A DNA stretch of 64,000 nucleotides from Salinicoccus luteus DSM 17002 (GTDB lineage: Bacteria; Bacillota; Bacilli; Staphylococcales; Salinicoccaceae): assembly GCF_000712035.1 (NCBI RefSeq), contig NZ_JONV01000006.1:310001-374000 (forward strand). The letters are read 5' to 3'. The notes below the pieces were generated by a model. That model worked only from the letters and a program-made list of their open reading frames with translations. It was not told the origin of the DNA and did no database searches. Positions 17,618-26,325 of the stretch are shown piece after piece. Both the position numbers and the translations under genes were made by a program. Every line of letters starts with the position of its first letter. The stretch's first letter is position 1.

Positions 17618-18904
17618 TTAGGCATCCTTCCTTAATGTTTCCAGGTCCTCCATAAATCCGGGATAGGATATATCAATCGCAGATATATCATCGATTTCTA
17701 TCGGCGTATCCATGACTATGGAAGAAATAATCAGCATCATTATGATGCGGTGATCATTATACCCTTTCGTCTCTGTATTTTCCTCTATGGAGACTTGGCC
17801 CGGGTGAACAGTGAATCCATCATCATGTTCTGTAAACCTGATGCCGAACTTTGAAAGTTCGTCGATGACAGCGCGGATCCGGTCCGTCTCCTTGTATCTC
17901 AGCTCATCTGCATCCCTTATTGTACATGTCTCGGAGCTGAATGCAGCAAGCAGTGCGATGATGGGGATTTCGTCGATGAGGCGCGGGATGATGCTGCCGG
18001 AGATTTCAAACCCCTTGAGGTTTGACGTATAGGAGGCATGGACTGTTCCTATTGCTTCCCCTTCACTGGAGGTCTGTTCGATCGTCACATCGGCTCCCAT
18101 CATTTCGAGTACATCGAGAATTCCGGAACGGGTTTCATTGAGGGAGACATTTTCAATTGAAATGCTGGAACCCGGTTTCAGAACGGCCAGTACTATAGGG
18201 AAGGCAGCTGAAGAAATATCCCCCGGCACCGTCACATCAGATGGCGACAGATCATTTCCGCCTTCAAGACTGATTACGCCGTTCTCTGCCGAAACATCTG
18301 CACCGAACTGTTTCAGCATGATTTCAGTATGGTTTCGCGAAGGAGAAGGTTCATGGATGACAGTCGTCCCTTCAGTATAGAGGGCAGCCAGCAATATGGC
18401 GCTCTTCACCTGGGCGCTTGCGATCGGCATCGTATAGCTGATCGGGGAAAGTTCAGCCGGTCTGATGATGATCGGCGGAAACTTATCGTCTTTCAGGGTG
18501 ATATCGGCGCCCATTTCAGCAAGAGGCCGCTTAATGCGGTCCATTGGCCGTTTCGCGATGGATTCATCCCCTTCCATTTCAGCAGAAAGACCCAGGCCGG
18601 CAAGCAGGCCGGTGAGCAGGCGGGTCGTAGTGCCGGAATTTCCTGTATATAACGTTTTACGGGGTGAATGAAGCTTCTTGGCACCTGGTGAAGTGACCAC
18701 CCATTCTTCCGGCTTCTCCTCCACTTCGGCTCCAAGGGCCCGCATGCACTCCATGGTGCGGCGGGTGTCCTCGCTTGGCAGCGGATGATGGATGTGGGTC
18801 GCTCCTTCAGAAAGTGCGCCGAACATGAGGGCGCGATGGGTGATGGACTTGTCTCCCGGCACCCTCAAAGTACCGTGGAATTTGCTGTTCATTAAAGACT
18901 TCAT
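17618..18904 (-). CDS. aroA: 3-phosphoshikimate 1-carboxyvinyltransferase (EPSP synthase)
   Basis: Sixth step of the shikimate pathway: shikimate 3-phosphate plus phosphoenolpyruvate to EPSP. Recognised from VPGDKSITHRALMFGAL, the LYTGNSGTTTRLLTGLLAGL substrate loop, and the RYKETDRIRAVIDEL active-site segment. The sequence GNSGTTTR carries alanine-free class II character (as in S. aureus), generally associated with lower glyphosate sensitivity; that property is inference. 428 residues. ATG overlaps the aroB stop (ATGA), five bases after AAGGAG. Confidence 0.96.
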   Translation of the reverse strand: MKSLMNSKFHGTLRVPGDKSITHRALMFGALSEGATHIHHPLPSEDTRRTMECMRALGAEVEEKPEEWVVTSPGAKKLHSPRKTLYTGNSGTTTRLLTGLLAGLGLSAEMEGDESIAKRPMDRIKRPLAEMGADITLKDDKFPPIIIRPAELSPISYTMPIASAQVKSAILLAALYTEGTTVIHEPSPSRNHTEIMLKQFGADVSAENGVISLEGGNDLSPSDVTVPGDISSAAFPIVLAVLKPGSSISIENVSLNETRSGILDVLEMMGADVTIEQTSSEGEAIGTVHASYTSNLKGFEISGSIIPRLIDEIPIIALLAAFSSETCTIRDADELRYKETDRIRAVIDELSKFGIRFTEHDDGFTVHPGQVSIEENTETKGYNDHRIIMMLIISSIVMDTPIEIDDISAIDISYPGFMEDLETLRKDA

Positions 18905-19950
18905 AAGCTCTCCTTTAAATAAGAAAGATATTTTTTTAGTTCGGTGTTTTCTATTTCAATGAAATGGCACTGTCCTATGGATTTCATCAGTACAAATCCG
19001 GTTGCCCGCCGGCTCTGGTTTTTCTTGTCCCTTCCCATGAGTGACATCATTTCTTCTTCATCGATGGCCTTCAATTTCTGGATCGGATAGCCATGATGGA
19101 TGAAATACTGTCTGAAATGATCAAGGTCAAACAGCTCCCGGCCCTCCACTCTGTTGGACAGGAACATCATGAAATAGAGGCCGAGTACGACCGCAATGCC
19201 GTGGGGCATTTTATATTTATATTCTATGGCATGTCCAAGGGTGTGTCCAAGGTTAAGATATTTTCTGATTCCGGACTCCTTTTCATCGTTCAGTACATGA
19301 TGCATCTTTGTCTCTATGCCACTGATGATGAAAGGTTTCATGACATCGAGTGAGATCTCCTGACGTGTTTTGGCCATCAGGTCCCTTACACTCTCCTCAC
19401 TATTCAGTAGGGCATGCTTGAACACTTCCCCGAAGCCGCTGAGTATTTCATCATTTGGCAGTGTCTCGAGGAAAGTCAGGTCATAGATGACCGCCTTGGG
19501 TCTGTAGAAGACACCGATCAGGTTTTTGCCATGGATGCTGTTGATGGCTGTCTTGCCGCCTATGGAAGAGTCATGTGCAAGCAGTGTGGTGGGCACCTGG
19601 ATATAGTCGACACCGCGCAGTACCGTCGCTGCAGCAAAGCCGCCTGCGTCTCCCGCGGCCCCGCCCCCGACCACTACGATCAGATGGTGCCTCTGAATGC
19701 CCCTTTCCAGCAGGACTTCGGTAATATGCTTGAAGGCATCGAAAGATTTCGATGCCTCGCCGCCTTCCAGTATGATGGGACTGTCTATGAAGGACAGTAC
19801 GCTGTTTTTGTACAGTTCATATACATTTTGGTCCACGAGGAAATGCACATCATCATAACCTTCCGAGTAATCTGCAAGATGGCTTTCCAGAATGCCGTGG
19901 TCTACGTGGATCGTGTAGTTGTCATCAGCATAATTTGTCCTTATTTCCAT
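18901..19950 (-). CDS. aroB: 3-dehydroquinate synthase
   Basis: NAD- and metal-dependent second enzyme of the shikimate pathway. Nucleotide-binding segment VVGGGAAGDAGGFAAATVLRG and the metal/substrate motif AHDSSIGGKTAINSIHGKNLIG are complete; a second metal-binding part is LGHTLGHAIEYKY. About 349 residues. The longest frame starts with a GTG at 19962 inside aroC; ATG at 19950 is preferred since MEIRTNYADDNY matches the S. aureus N-terminus and it leaves a one-base gap after the aroC stop. Confidence 0.95.
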   Translation of the reverse strand: MEIRTNYADDNYTIHVDHGILESHLADYSEGYDDVHFLVDQNVYELYKNSVLSFIDSPIILEGGEASKSFDAFKHITEVLLERGIQRHHLIVVVGGGAAGDAGGFAAATVLRGVDYIQVPTTLLAHDSSIGGKTAINSIHGKNLIGVFYRPKAVIYDLTFLETLPNDEILSGFGEVFKHALLNSEESVRDLMAKTRQEISLDVMKPFIISGIETKMHHVLNDEKESGIRKYLNLGHTLGHAIEYKYKMPHGIAVVLGLYFMMFLSNRVEGRELFDLDHFRQYFIHHGYPIQKLKAIDEEEMMSLMGRDKKNQSRRATGFVLMKSIGQCHFIEIENTELKKYLSYLKESL

Positions 19951-19951
19951 C

Positions 19952-21118
19952 CTAGTACTCACTCACTCTGTTCTTGTATTGGGAAACCGCCTCTTGCAGC
20001 TCATTAAAATCATCATGAGGGAACTTTTCAAGAATGGCTCTTGCCATCTCGATGGCTACCATATGTTCACATACGACGGAGGCTGCAGGGACAGCACATG
20101 CATCACTGCGTTCAATCGTCGCCTTGAATGGTTCCTTGGTGTTGATATCCACACTGAAGAGCGGCTTATACAATGTAGGAATCGGCTTCATGACAGCTTT
20201 GACTACAACAGGCATGCCGGTCGTCATGCCACCTTCAAAACCGCCGAGATTATTGGTACGTCTGTAGTATCCCTGCTCCTCACTGTAGAGGATTTCATCC
20301 TGTACCTGTGACCCGGGGGTTTCCCCTGCCAGGAAGCCGATGCCGAATTCCACGCCTTTGAAGGCATTGATGCTGACTATGCTTGCCGCGATCTTCGCAT
20401 CAAGCTTACGGTCATAATGTACATAGCTCCCGAGTCCAGGGATGGGATTTTCTACAATGACTTCCACTATGCCGCCGATGGAATCACCCTTTTTCTTCGT
20501 CTCGTCAATGAGTTGCTCGGCTTCCTTCGTTTTTTCTTCGGAAACCATGCGCACAGAAGAGGCATCAGGACGGGTGGCGCGTTCCTCGATGCTGTAATCG
20601 CCCTCATCCTTGACAGTTCCGATCTGGTTTACACGGCTGAACATGCGTATATCGAGCGCGTGGAGCAGTTCCTTGCACAATGCACCGACAGCGACCCTTG
20701 AGGCAGTCTCGCGTGCCGATGAGCGCTCAAGTATATTGCGAAGGTCGCGCATGTTGTACTTCATCCCGCCAACAAGGTCGGCGTGTCCCGGCCGTGGTTT
20801 CGTGATGACCCTTTTCATGGACTCCTCTTCTTCGGGAGTCAACGGTTCACTGCCCATGATCTTGCTCCAGTGCTTGAAGTCATCATTTGTGATTTCAATC
20901 ATGATCGGGCTTCCCAGAGTCTTGCCGTGCCTGATGCCGCTGCCGAATTGGAAAGTGTCCTTCTCAATCTGCATGCGGCGTCCCCTGCCATAGCCGCCCT
21001 GCCTCTTTATGAGTTCCGCAGTCATCCTTTCCTTATCAATCGGAAGGTTCGCTGGGAATCCCTCCACTATGGCCGACAGTTTCGGCCCATGTGATTCACC
21101 CGCTGTCATAAATCTCAT
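19952..21118 (-). CDS. aroC: Chorismate synthase
   Basis: FMN-dependent last step of the shikimate pathway, feeding aromatic amino acids, folate and menaquinone. Signature segments: [12 protein letters not shown] at the start, [13 protein letters not shown], and [20 protein letters not shown]. 388 residues. First gene of aroC-aroB-aroA-ypiA-ypiB-ypiF on the minus strand. GAGGAGG ribosome binding site upstream. No clear promoter in the short gap after the ndk terminator, so the promoter may lie within or overlap that hairpin region. Confidence 0.97.
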   Translation of the reverse strand: MRFMTAGESHGPKLSAIVEGFPANLPIDKERMTAELIKRQGGYGRGRRMQIEKDTFQFGSGIRHGKTLGSPIMIEITNDDFKHWSKIMGSEPLTPEEEESMKRVITKPRPGHADLVGGMKYNMRDLRNILERSSARETASRVAVGALCKELLHALDIRMFSRVNQIGTVKDEGDYSIEERATRPDASSVRMVSEEKTKEAEQLIDETKKKGDSIGGIVEVIVENPIPGLGSYVHYDRKLDAKIAASIVSINAFKGVEFGIGFLAGETPGSQVQDEILYSEEQGYYRRTNNLGGFEGGMTTGMPVVVKAVMKPIPTLYKPLFSVDINTKEPFKATIERSDACAVPAASVVCEHMVAIEMARAILEKFPHDDFNELQEAVSQYKNRVSEY

Positions 21119-21148
21119 TTTATAGCCTCCTCTTATTTATGGATATTA

Positions 21149-21176
21149 AAAAAAGCTGAGTGCTTTACCCAGCTTC
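21149..21176 (-). terminator. Terminator after ndk
   Basis: Nine-pair stem (AAGCTGGGT / ACTCAGCTT with one G-T pair) followed by a run of seven T on the minus strand. Confidence 0.85.
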
Positions 21177-21192
21177 TGCTATTCGATTCCCT

Positions 21193-21639
21193 CTAGTAGA
21201 TCCAGGCACTGTTGGACAGGTTGTAATCAAGAATTTCACTGTCATCGAAGAAGAGTGAGATTTCACGCTCTGCACTCTCAGTGGAGTCTGAACCATGAAT
21301 GATATTCTTGCCTACTGTGAGTCCGAAGTCCCCACGGATTGTACCCGGAGCCGCCTGCTGAGGATTTGTCGAACCGACAACTAGACGTGCAGTCTCGATT
21401 ACGTTTTCCCCTTCAAGTACCATGGCGAAAACAGGTCCTGAAGTAATGAAGTCCACAAGCTCACCGAAGAACGGCTTGTCCTGATGTTCCTGATAGTGGG
21501 TTTTTGCCAGGTCCTCGGATACCTGCATCAGCTTGGCACCTGCCAATTTGAACCCTTTGTTTTCAAGGCGTGACACGATAGTGCCTACCAGGTTTCTTTG
21601 GACACCGTCCGGTTTGATCATTAGAAACGTTTTTTCCAT
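21193..21639 (-). CDS. ndk: Nucleoside diphosphate kinase
   Basis: Balances nucleoside triphosphate pools by phosphate transfer through a histidine. [15 protein letters not shown] at the N-terminus and the active-site segment [20 protein letters not shown] are present. ATG at 21639 gives 148 residues, the family standard, and lies eight bases after AAGGAG; an upstream in-frame ATG at 21672 would add an unrelated 11 residues. Monocistronic: own promoter and terminator. Position between hepT and aroC matches Bacillus. Confidence 0.97.
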   Translation of the reverse strand: MEKTFLMIKPDGVQRNLVGTIVSRLENKGFKLAGAKLMQVSEDLAKTHYQEHQDKPFFGELVDFITSGPVFAMVLEGENVIETARLVVGSTNPQQAAPGTIRGDFGLTVGKNIIHGSDSTESAEREISLFFDDSEILDYNLSNSAWIY

Positions 21640-21675
21640 TTTGTATTCTCCTTTAGTTGAAATCCAGTCCATATC

Positions 21676-21705
21676 ATTCTAACATTATCAATTTTGATTT
21701 TTCAA
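21676..21705 (-). promoter_or_regulatory. SigmaA promoter of ndk
   Basis: TTGAAA, 18 bases, TAGAAT on the minus strand in the hepT-ndk gap. Confidence 0.65.
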
Positions 21706-21706
21706 T

Positions 21707-22660
21707 TTAATTCAGACGATTTGAAAGTTTTTCTGCAATTTCCTGCAAATATTTCCTGATTGGCTCTTCAATCCCCTCAATGGCAACCAGGGCTTTCCTA
21801 ATATGGGAGTTGCTGATGGCAATCGCCTGATCTATTGCATTGGAGCGGAGCAGCTCTTCGATGAGCCCATCGAGCTGTTCCGCTCCTCCATCGAATGCTT
21901 CCAGCCGCCGCCTGAAAAGCGGGTCTTCATCCCTCAGCAACAGCACCGGCAGTGTGTAATGTCCATTCTCCAGATCGGAGAATTTGGGCTTGCCAAGCGT
22001 CTTTTCATTTCCGATGAAGTCCAGACAGTCATCTACAATCTGGAAGCTCATTCCGATATGGTAGCCATAATCAAGAAGTGCATCCAGTGTTCTTTGATCG
22101 AGGTTGGATGCGTAAGCCCCCATTTTAATGCTGAGCTCTATCAGCAGGGCCGTCTTCCTGTATATCTTCCTGTAATAGTCATCCATGGTCTGGTGTGCAT
22201 TGAATTGATGATCGAGCTGGAAAAGTTCTCCGTCGATGATATCCCGGATCGCTTTTGAAAAGGCTGCATGGAGCGCCTGATGCTCTATGGTGCTCACCAG
22301 TGAGAGGGAGGTGGACAGAAGATAGTTTCCTGTATTGACCGCCTGGAGATATCCATGTTCATAATATACAGTGGACCTGCCCCGACGCAATTCGCTGTTG
22401 TCGATGATGTCATCATGTACGAGGCTTGCCATATGTATCAGCTCCAGGCTTGCACTTGCCCTCAACACATCGGGAAATTTGTCGCTTTCACCAAGCTTTC
22501 CGACGAGCAGGGTGAATGTGGGACGAATCTTCTTGCCGCCCGATATGAAAAGTTCGTAACTTTTATCGTTGACGAGTACTTCATTTGGATTGAGGTGCTC
22601 CTTGATGATGCTGGTGACCGCTTCGAAATCTGAAGAAAGATATTGCTTTACCGTCTTCAA
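21707..22660 (-). CDS. hepT: Heptaprenyl diphosphate synthase, component II
   Basis: Catalytic long-chain polyprenyl diphosphate synthase making the menaquinone side chain. Both aspartate-rich motifs are seen: DDIID within ELIHMASLVHDDIIDNS and DDCLD within SFQIVDDCLDFIG, plus the GGKKIRP substrate motif. 317 residues. Its start overlaps the menG stop by four bases, and the hepS-menG-hepT order is that of Bacillus and Staphylococcus. It needs HepS, encoded two genes upstream, for activity in this family. Confidence 0.95.
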   Translation of the reverse strand: MKTVKQYLSSDFEAVTSIIKEHLNPNEVLVNDKSYELFISGGKKIRPTFTLLVGKLGESDKFPDVLRASASLELIHMASLVHDDIIDNSELRRGRSTVYYEHGYLQAVNTGNYLLSTSLSLVSTIEHQALHAAFSKAIRDIIDGELFQLDHQFNAHQTMDDYYRKIYRKTALLIELSIKMGAYASNLDQRTLDALLDYGYHIGMSFQIVDDCLDFIGNEKTLGKPKFSDLENGHYTLPVLLLRDEDPLFRRRLEAFDGGAEQLDGLIEELLRSNAIDQAIAISNSHIRKALVAIEGIEEPIRKYLQEIAEKLSNRLN

Positions 22661-23367
22661 TTGCGACCCACCCGCCCAAGCGGCTTGTATCCGATGTGGG
22701 TGGCGGCGGTGCCGAAAGTATGGGAGATGACCTTAAGGTTGATGAATCCGCTCTCATCCATCATTGATCTGAGCGCATCTTTCGAAAGGAAGGAACTTGT
22801 CGATTCATACAGCCATTCGTACTCCTTGGTCCGATTGGCTATGATTCCGCCCAAGGTCGGCATGATTGTGCCGAAATAGAAATCGAATCCCTTGCTGACC
22901 AGCCTGTTTTCAGGATTGGAAGTCTCGAGGACTACAAGTGCACCCCCCGGCTTCAATACCCTATGGAACTCCTCTATTGCCTTTCTGTATTCGGGAAGGT
23001 TCCTGAGTCCGAAACCAATCGTGACATAGTCGAAAGAACCATCGTCGAATGGGAGTGCCATGGCGTTCCCCTGGATCAGTTCTATATTGGAATGGTCGGC
23101 TGTCTTCTCGGCCGCGACTTCCAGCATCCTTTCACTGAAATCCAGACCGATGACTTCTGCTTCCGGTGCTTCCTCAGCCAGTTGTATCGTCCAGTCTCCG
23201 GTGCCACAGCACACATCCAATATGTCATGGTCATCTTTGACAAACATTTCCTTCATTGTCCTGTTCCGCCATAGATTGTGCTGGTTGAAGCTGATGATGT
23301 TGTTCATCAGATCATAATCAGTGGAAATAGAATTAAATATGTTTTGAACTTTTTTCTCTTTATCCAT
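22657..23367 (-). CDS. menG: Demethylmenaquinone methyltransferase
   Basis: SAM-dependent UbiE/MenG methyltransferase, last step of menaquinone biosynthesis. Motif I LDVCCGTGDWTIQLAEEA, the RMLEVA segment, and the family signature FGLRNLPEYRKAIEEFHRVLKPGG are visible. 236 residues, normal. Lies between hepS and hepT, so side-chain assembly and ring methylation are co-expressed. The product quinone is the electron donor for the qcr complex encoded 8 kb away. Confidence 0.96.
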   Translation of the reverse strand: MDKEKKVQNIFNSISTDYDLMNNIISFNQHNLWRNRTMKEMFVKDDHDILDVCCGTGDWTIQLAEEAPEAEVIGLDFSERMLEVAAEKTADHSNIELIQGNAMALPFDDGSFDYVTIGFGLRNLPEYRKAIEEFHRVLKPGGALVVLETSNPENRLVSKGFDFYFGTIMPTLGGIIANRTKEYEWLYESTSSFLSKDALRSMMDESGFINLKVISHTFGTAATHIGYKPLGRVGRN

Positions 23368-23378
23368 TCAACTCACCT

Positions 23379-23873
23379 TTACTTTGGGTTTATGTATGGA
23401 AGCGAAGTGATATCCAGCTGCTCCAACTGGCCATCTATGACATCAGTCAAACGTCTGTCTATGTATTCATTGGAGATAAGATAGAGCATTGGTCCATATA
23501 GGAGCCATTTCAACTCTTCCGGATGAGTGCTCTCACCAGTCATTGCCAATTCGGATTTTTTTGAACTCAGTGCCTTTGACATATCCATCATATCATGAAG
23601 CACCCTGTATTCCTCGTGTTCGGCCAGCATCATATAGAACTTGCTGAACAGATAATCACCAGCCAGCACATGCAGTTCCCTGCTGTCATCATCCGGGACA
23701 GTATCCAGAAAGTTGAGGGCAGTATTGAAAAGCAGAACCGCCTGGTTCACATGGGGGCTATGAAGGATATATTCCCTATTTGAAAAAAACTCAAAAAAAG
23801 GGTCATTATGTAGGTCGAGGATCCATGAGTTGGAACCCAGGTCGGATTCTAGTTCTTTCCTTAGAGCATTCAT
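23379..23873 (-). CDS. hepS: Heptaprenyl diphosphate synthase, component I
   Basis: Small non-catalytic partner of HepT; the family is poorly conserved and recognised here mainly by position between hup and menG and by helical character with the HVNQAVLLFNTALNFLD and LAGDYLFSKFYMMLAE segments typical of the HEPPP_synt_1 family. Longest frame starts at 23933, but that reads through the hairpin after hup; ATG at 23873 (MNALRKEL), following AAGGTGAT, is a better start and gives 164 residues, somewhat short for the family. Confidence 0.8.
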   Translation of the reverse strand: MNALRKELESDLGSNSWILDLHNDPFFEFFSNREYILHSPHVNQAVLLFNTALNFLDTVPDDDSRELHVLAGDYLFSKFYMMLAEHEEYRVLHDMMDMSKALSSKKSELAMTGESTHPEELKWLLYGPMLYLISNEYIDRRLTDVIDGQLEQLDITSLPYINPK

Positions 23874-23898
23874 GACAAATATCACCTTATAAATTAAT

Positions 23899-23922
23899 AG
23901 ACCTAACCATGACGTTAGGCCT
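23899..23922 (-). terminator. Hairpin between hup and hepS (partial terminator)
   Basis: Nine-pair stem AGGCCTAAC / GTTAGGTCT with one G-T pair, followed on the minus strand by ATTAATTT. The T-run is weak, so it may attenuate rather than stop transcription into hepS-menG-hepT. Confidence 0.6.
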
Positions 23923-23933
23923 AAAGTAATCAA

Positions 23934-24206
23934 TTATTTTACCGCATCTTTAAGTGCTTTGCCTGCTTTGAATGCAGGGACTTTGGATGCTGCAATTTCA
24001 ATTTCTTCTCCAGATTGTGGATTACGTCCTTTTCTTGCTGAACGTTCACGTACCTCGAAGTTACCGAAACCAATCAGTTGTACTTTTTCACCATTTTTCA
24101 ATGATTCCTGAATAGTGTCAAATACTGCATCGACAGCAGCACCTGCTTCTTTTTTCGTGAGGTCAGCTTGGTCACTGACAGCATTGATCAAATCTGTTTT
24201 GTTCAT
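23934..24206 (-). CDS. hup: DNA-binding protein HU
   Basis: Nucleoid-compacting histone-like protein, 90 residues, dimeric. [21 protein letters not shown] is the family N-terminus, followed by [19 protein letters not shown], the DNA-binding beta arm, and a typical [16 protein letters not shown] end. ATG at 24206 follows AAGGAGGTG at ideal distance; an in-frame GTG nine bases upstream lies inside that ribosome binding site. Its upstream region carries a 22-base Fur-like palindrome, listed separately. Confidence 0.97.
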   Translation of the reverse strand: MNKTDLINAVSDQADLTKKEAGAAVDAVFDTIQESLKNGEKVQLIGFGNFEVRERSARKGRNPQSGEEIEIAASKVPAFKAGKALKDAVK

Positions 24207-24231
24207 CAGATCCACCTCCTTATATGACTAT

Positions 24232-24253
24232 AATGATAACCATGATTATCATT
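24232..24253. promoter_or_regulatory. Fur-like palindrome upstream of hup
   Basis: Arms AATGATAA and TTATCATT around CCATGA. Sliding the 19-base Fur consensus over it gives about 15 of 19 matches in either orientation. It sits 26 bases before the hup start codon, where a repressor would block transcription or clearance. A possible promoter (TTGCAG, 17 bases, TAAAGT) lies immediately upstream but is weak. Confidence 0.45.
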
Positions 24254-24325
24254 ATGTTTTGACTTTAACACAGTGGATGTTGCACTGCAACGGATTTCAC
24301 CGTTTTGGAGCCAAAAAAAGCCGTA

Positions 24326-25048
24326 TCAATCGCTTTTGTGGCGGTTCGTCATGAAGATCGGCTCGTTTTCATCGTTGACGGTGATCTCCGGTGAATAGAG
24401 GGGGACGACAGGTGTATATTCATACAGGACATGACGGACATCCTCCCCGGTTTCAAATGACAGATCGTTTTCGTTGATGATTCTGGCTATGTCCTCGCGG
24501 TAGTCCACGATGAATTCCTCACCGCCATTATAGTATACATTCAAAGAAGCATCTGTGTATGGACTGGTTACGGTCGGGTTGCCATCCAGGTTATAGAACT
24601 CGAGGTCCAGCGGATACACATTCGGACCAATCGGATCATCCAGTTCGACATGTTCGCCCATGGCCCTCAGACGGATGTTCAGGGACCTGACCTCTTCTGT
24701 AATCCGCAAGTCTGCAAGCTTCACTTTCGGGTCCTCTTCGGCATCTATAATCACATACTGGTAATGGCCGCCCATCTCATAGGCGCTCTCCGGCCTCTCT
24801 TCAAGGTAGTTCGGCACGAGCCTTTCGAAATCAACCTGGTACTCCAGGTATTCCCTCTGGCCCTCCGTCGTCTTTATCGGCAGCAGGCCATCGGAGTCTT
24901 CCCTGAACTGGTCCACTGCGTTCTGCACCATCTCTATCTGCATCTCTTCAGGCATCTGGTTCTGGACCTGTTCCGATTCCGGATACAGGCAGCCTGCCAT
25001 CAGGAGGCTGCTGGCCAGGGTGGCGAAGATCAATCTGAGTCTACGCAT
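24326..25048 (-). CDS. yphF: Lipoprotein, YphF-like
   Basis: 240-residue exported lipoprotein: short positively charged start, hydrophobic stretch, and lipobox LMAGC with the lipidated cysteine at residue 20. The mature part is acidic and without a motif I can assign. Position downstream of gpsA-yphE and upstream of hup matches yphF of Bacillus, though spoIVA and mtrAB that separate yphF from hbs there are absent here, as expected in a non-sporulating relative. Stop codon lies in a small A/T-flanked hairpin that may terminate transcription. Confidence 0.8.
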   Translation of the reverse strand: MRRLRLIFATLASSLLMAGCLYPESEQVQNQMPEEMQIEMVQNAVDQFREDSDGLLPIKTTEGQREYLEYQVDFERLVPNYLEERPESAYEMGGHYQYVIIDAEEDPKVKLADLRITEEVRSLNIRLRAMGEHVELDDPIGPNVYPLDLEFYNLDGNPTVTSPYTDASLNVYYNGGEEFIVDYREDIARIINENDLSFETGEDVRHVLYEYTPVVPLYSPEITVNDENEPIFMTNRHKSD

Positions 25049-25247
25049 GGGTACTGCCCCCCAGTACAGGAATCATCAGCAGGAATGCGATGATGAGCAG
25101 TGCCCAGGCTACCAGCGACACGATGGTGCTGATGATCCTGGAAGATATCTTGTATCTTGCGACATAGATAAGTACAGCGGCGAGGGCCATTGCACCCAAT
25201 GAATAGAACGATATCCACATTAAATCCATTCTCGATATATCAAACAT
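25041..25247 (-). CDS. yphE: Small membrane protein, YphE-like (DUF2768)
   Basis: 68-residue protein with two hydrophobic segments (MWISFYSLGAMALAAVLIYV and ISTIVSLVAWALLIIAFLLM). Lies four bases after gpsA and overlaps the yphF start by eight bases, matching the gpsA-yphE-yphF order of Bacillus. Function unknown; its coupling to the lipoprotein gene suggests that the two products act at the membrane together. Confidence 0.8.
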   Translation of the reverse strand: MFDISRMDLMWISFYSLGAMALAAVLIYVARYKISSRIISTIVSLVAWALLIIAFLLMIPVLGGSTHA

Positions 25248-25251
25248 CTTA

Positions 25252-26310
25252 TCACTCTCTAGTCCAATCTTTATATTGTTTCTCCAGCACTTCTTTCAGT
25301 TCATCGGTTTCCCCGGTCTTCTCGCGCATCATCAATGCATAGAAGGCCTCTTCTTCACTGATGTCTTCAAAAAGGTACTGATAGAGTACTTTTGTAATCG
25401 GCATCTCGACATCATATTGTGCCGCAAGCTCATATGCCGCCCGAGTGGTATTGACGCCTTCCACCACCATGCCCATCTCCTGCTGCGCTTCCTCTATGGT
25501 TCTGCCCTCTGCGAGCATGATTCCGCATCTATAGTTTCTGGAATGCATGCTCGTCGCTGTAACGATGAGGTCACCCATGCCTGTAAGTCCCAGGAAAGTA
25601 AGAGGGTTGGCCCCCATACGTGTACCCAGTCTTGCGATCTCCTGCAGTCCGCGGGTAATGATCGCTGCTTTGGCATTATCGCCGAAATCCAGTCCATGCA
25701 GCAGACCGATGGCCAGTGCAATGATATTCTTCAATGCACCTCCGATTTCCACACCGGTCATATCATCGTTATGGTAGACGCGGAAGTACTTGTTCATGAA
25801 GACATCCTGGATGACCTTGGCACTTTCAGGTTTGAGTGAAGCCGTACTTACAGTTGTTGGAGATTTTCTGGCAACTTCCTCGGCATGGCTTGGTCCACTG
25901 AGTACACAGATGTCATGGACGGTATCCCCGGTCGTCTCTTCAGCAATGACTTCGGATACTCTTAGATGGGTATCCAGTTCCAACCCTTTTGCGACGTGAA
26001 CAATCAATACTTTTTTGCCAAGGGAGGTCAAAAGCGTGTTGATTTCCTTCGTCACGCTCCTTACCGCCTTGACAGGGACCGCAAGGACGATGATTTCAGC
26101 ATGGCTGACCCCCTCTTCAAGGTTGGAAACCGCCTTGACCCCATCGGGTATGGAGACATCCTTCAGGTATTTGGTATTTGTATGTCTCTCATTGATCTCC
26201 TTGACGACATCCTCGTTCCTGCCATAGATGAGCACATCATGATTATTGTCGATAAGCACCATCGCGAGGCTTGTACCAAAGCTTCCGGTGCCAACCACTG
26301 TAATTTTCAT
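25252..26310 (-). CDS. gpsA: Glycerol-3-phosphate dehydrogenase [NAD(P)+]
   Basis: Reduces dihydroxyacetone phosphate to sn-glycerol 3-phosphate for phospholipid and teichoic acid synthesis. N-terminal dinucleotide fold VVGTGSFGTSLA, catalytic lysine in GGALKNIIALAIGL, and the C-terminal helical domain with the GLTGMGDLIVTATS segment. 352 residues, slightly longer than the usual 332-345. Directly downstream of der as in Bacillus and Staphylococcus. Confidence 0.96.
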   Translation of the reverse strand: MKITVVGTGSFGTSLAMVLIDNNHDVLIYGRNEDVVKEINERHTNTKYLKDVSIPDGVKAVSNLEEGVSHAEIIVLAVPVKAVRSVTKEINTLLTSLGKKVLIVHVAKGLELDTHLRVSEVIAEETTGDTVHDICVLSGPSHAEEVARKSPTTVSTASLKPESAKVIQDVFMNKYFRVYHNDDMTGVEIGGALKNIIALAIGLLHGLDFGDNAKAAIITRGLQEIARLGTRMGANPLTFLGLTGMGDLIVTATSMHSRNYRCGIMLAEGRTIEEAQQEMGMVVEGVNTTRAAYELAAQYDVEMPITKVLYQYLFEDISEEEAFYALMMREKTGETDELKEVLEKQYKDWTRE

Positions 26311-26325
26311 AAGGCCTGTCCCCTC

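Noticed and set aside
23874-23933. Long hepS start at 23933
   Set aside because: Translates the hup hairpin; the ATG at 23873 has a proper AAGGTGAT site.
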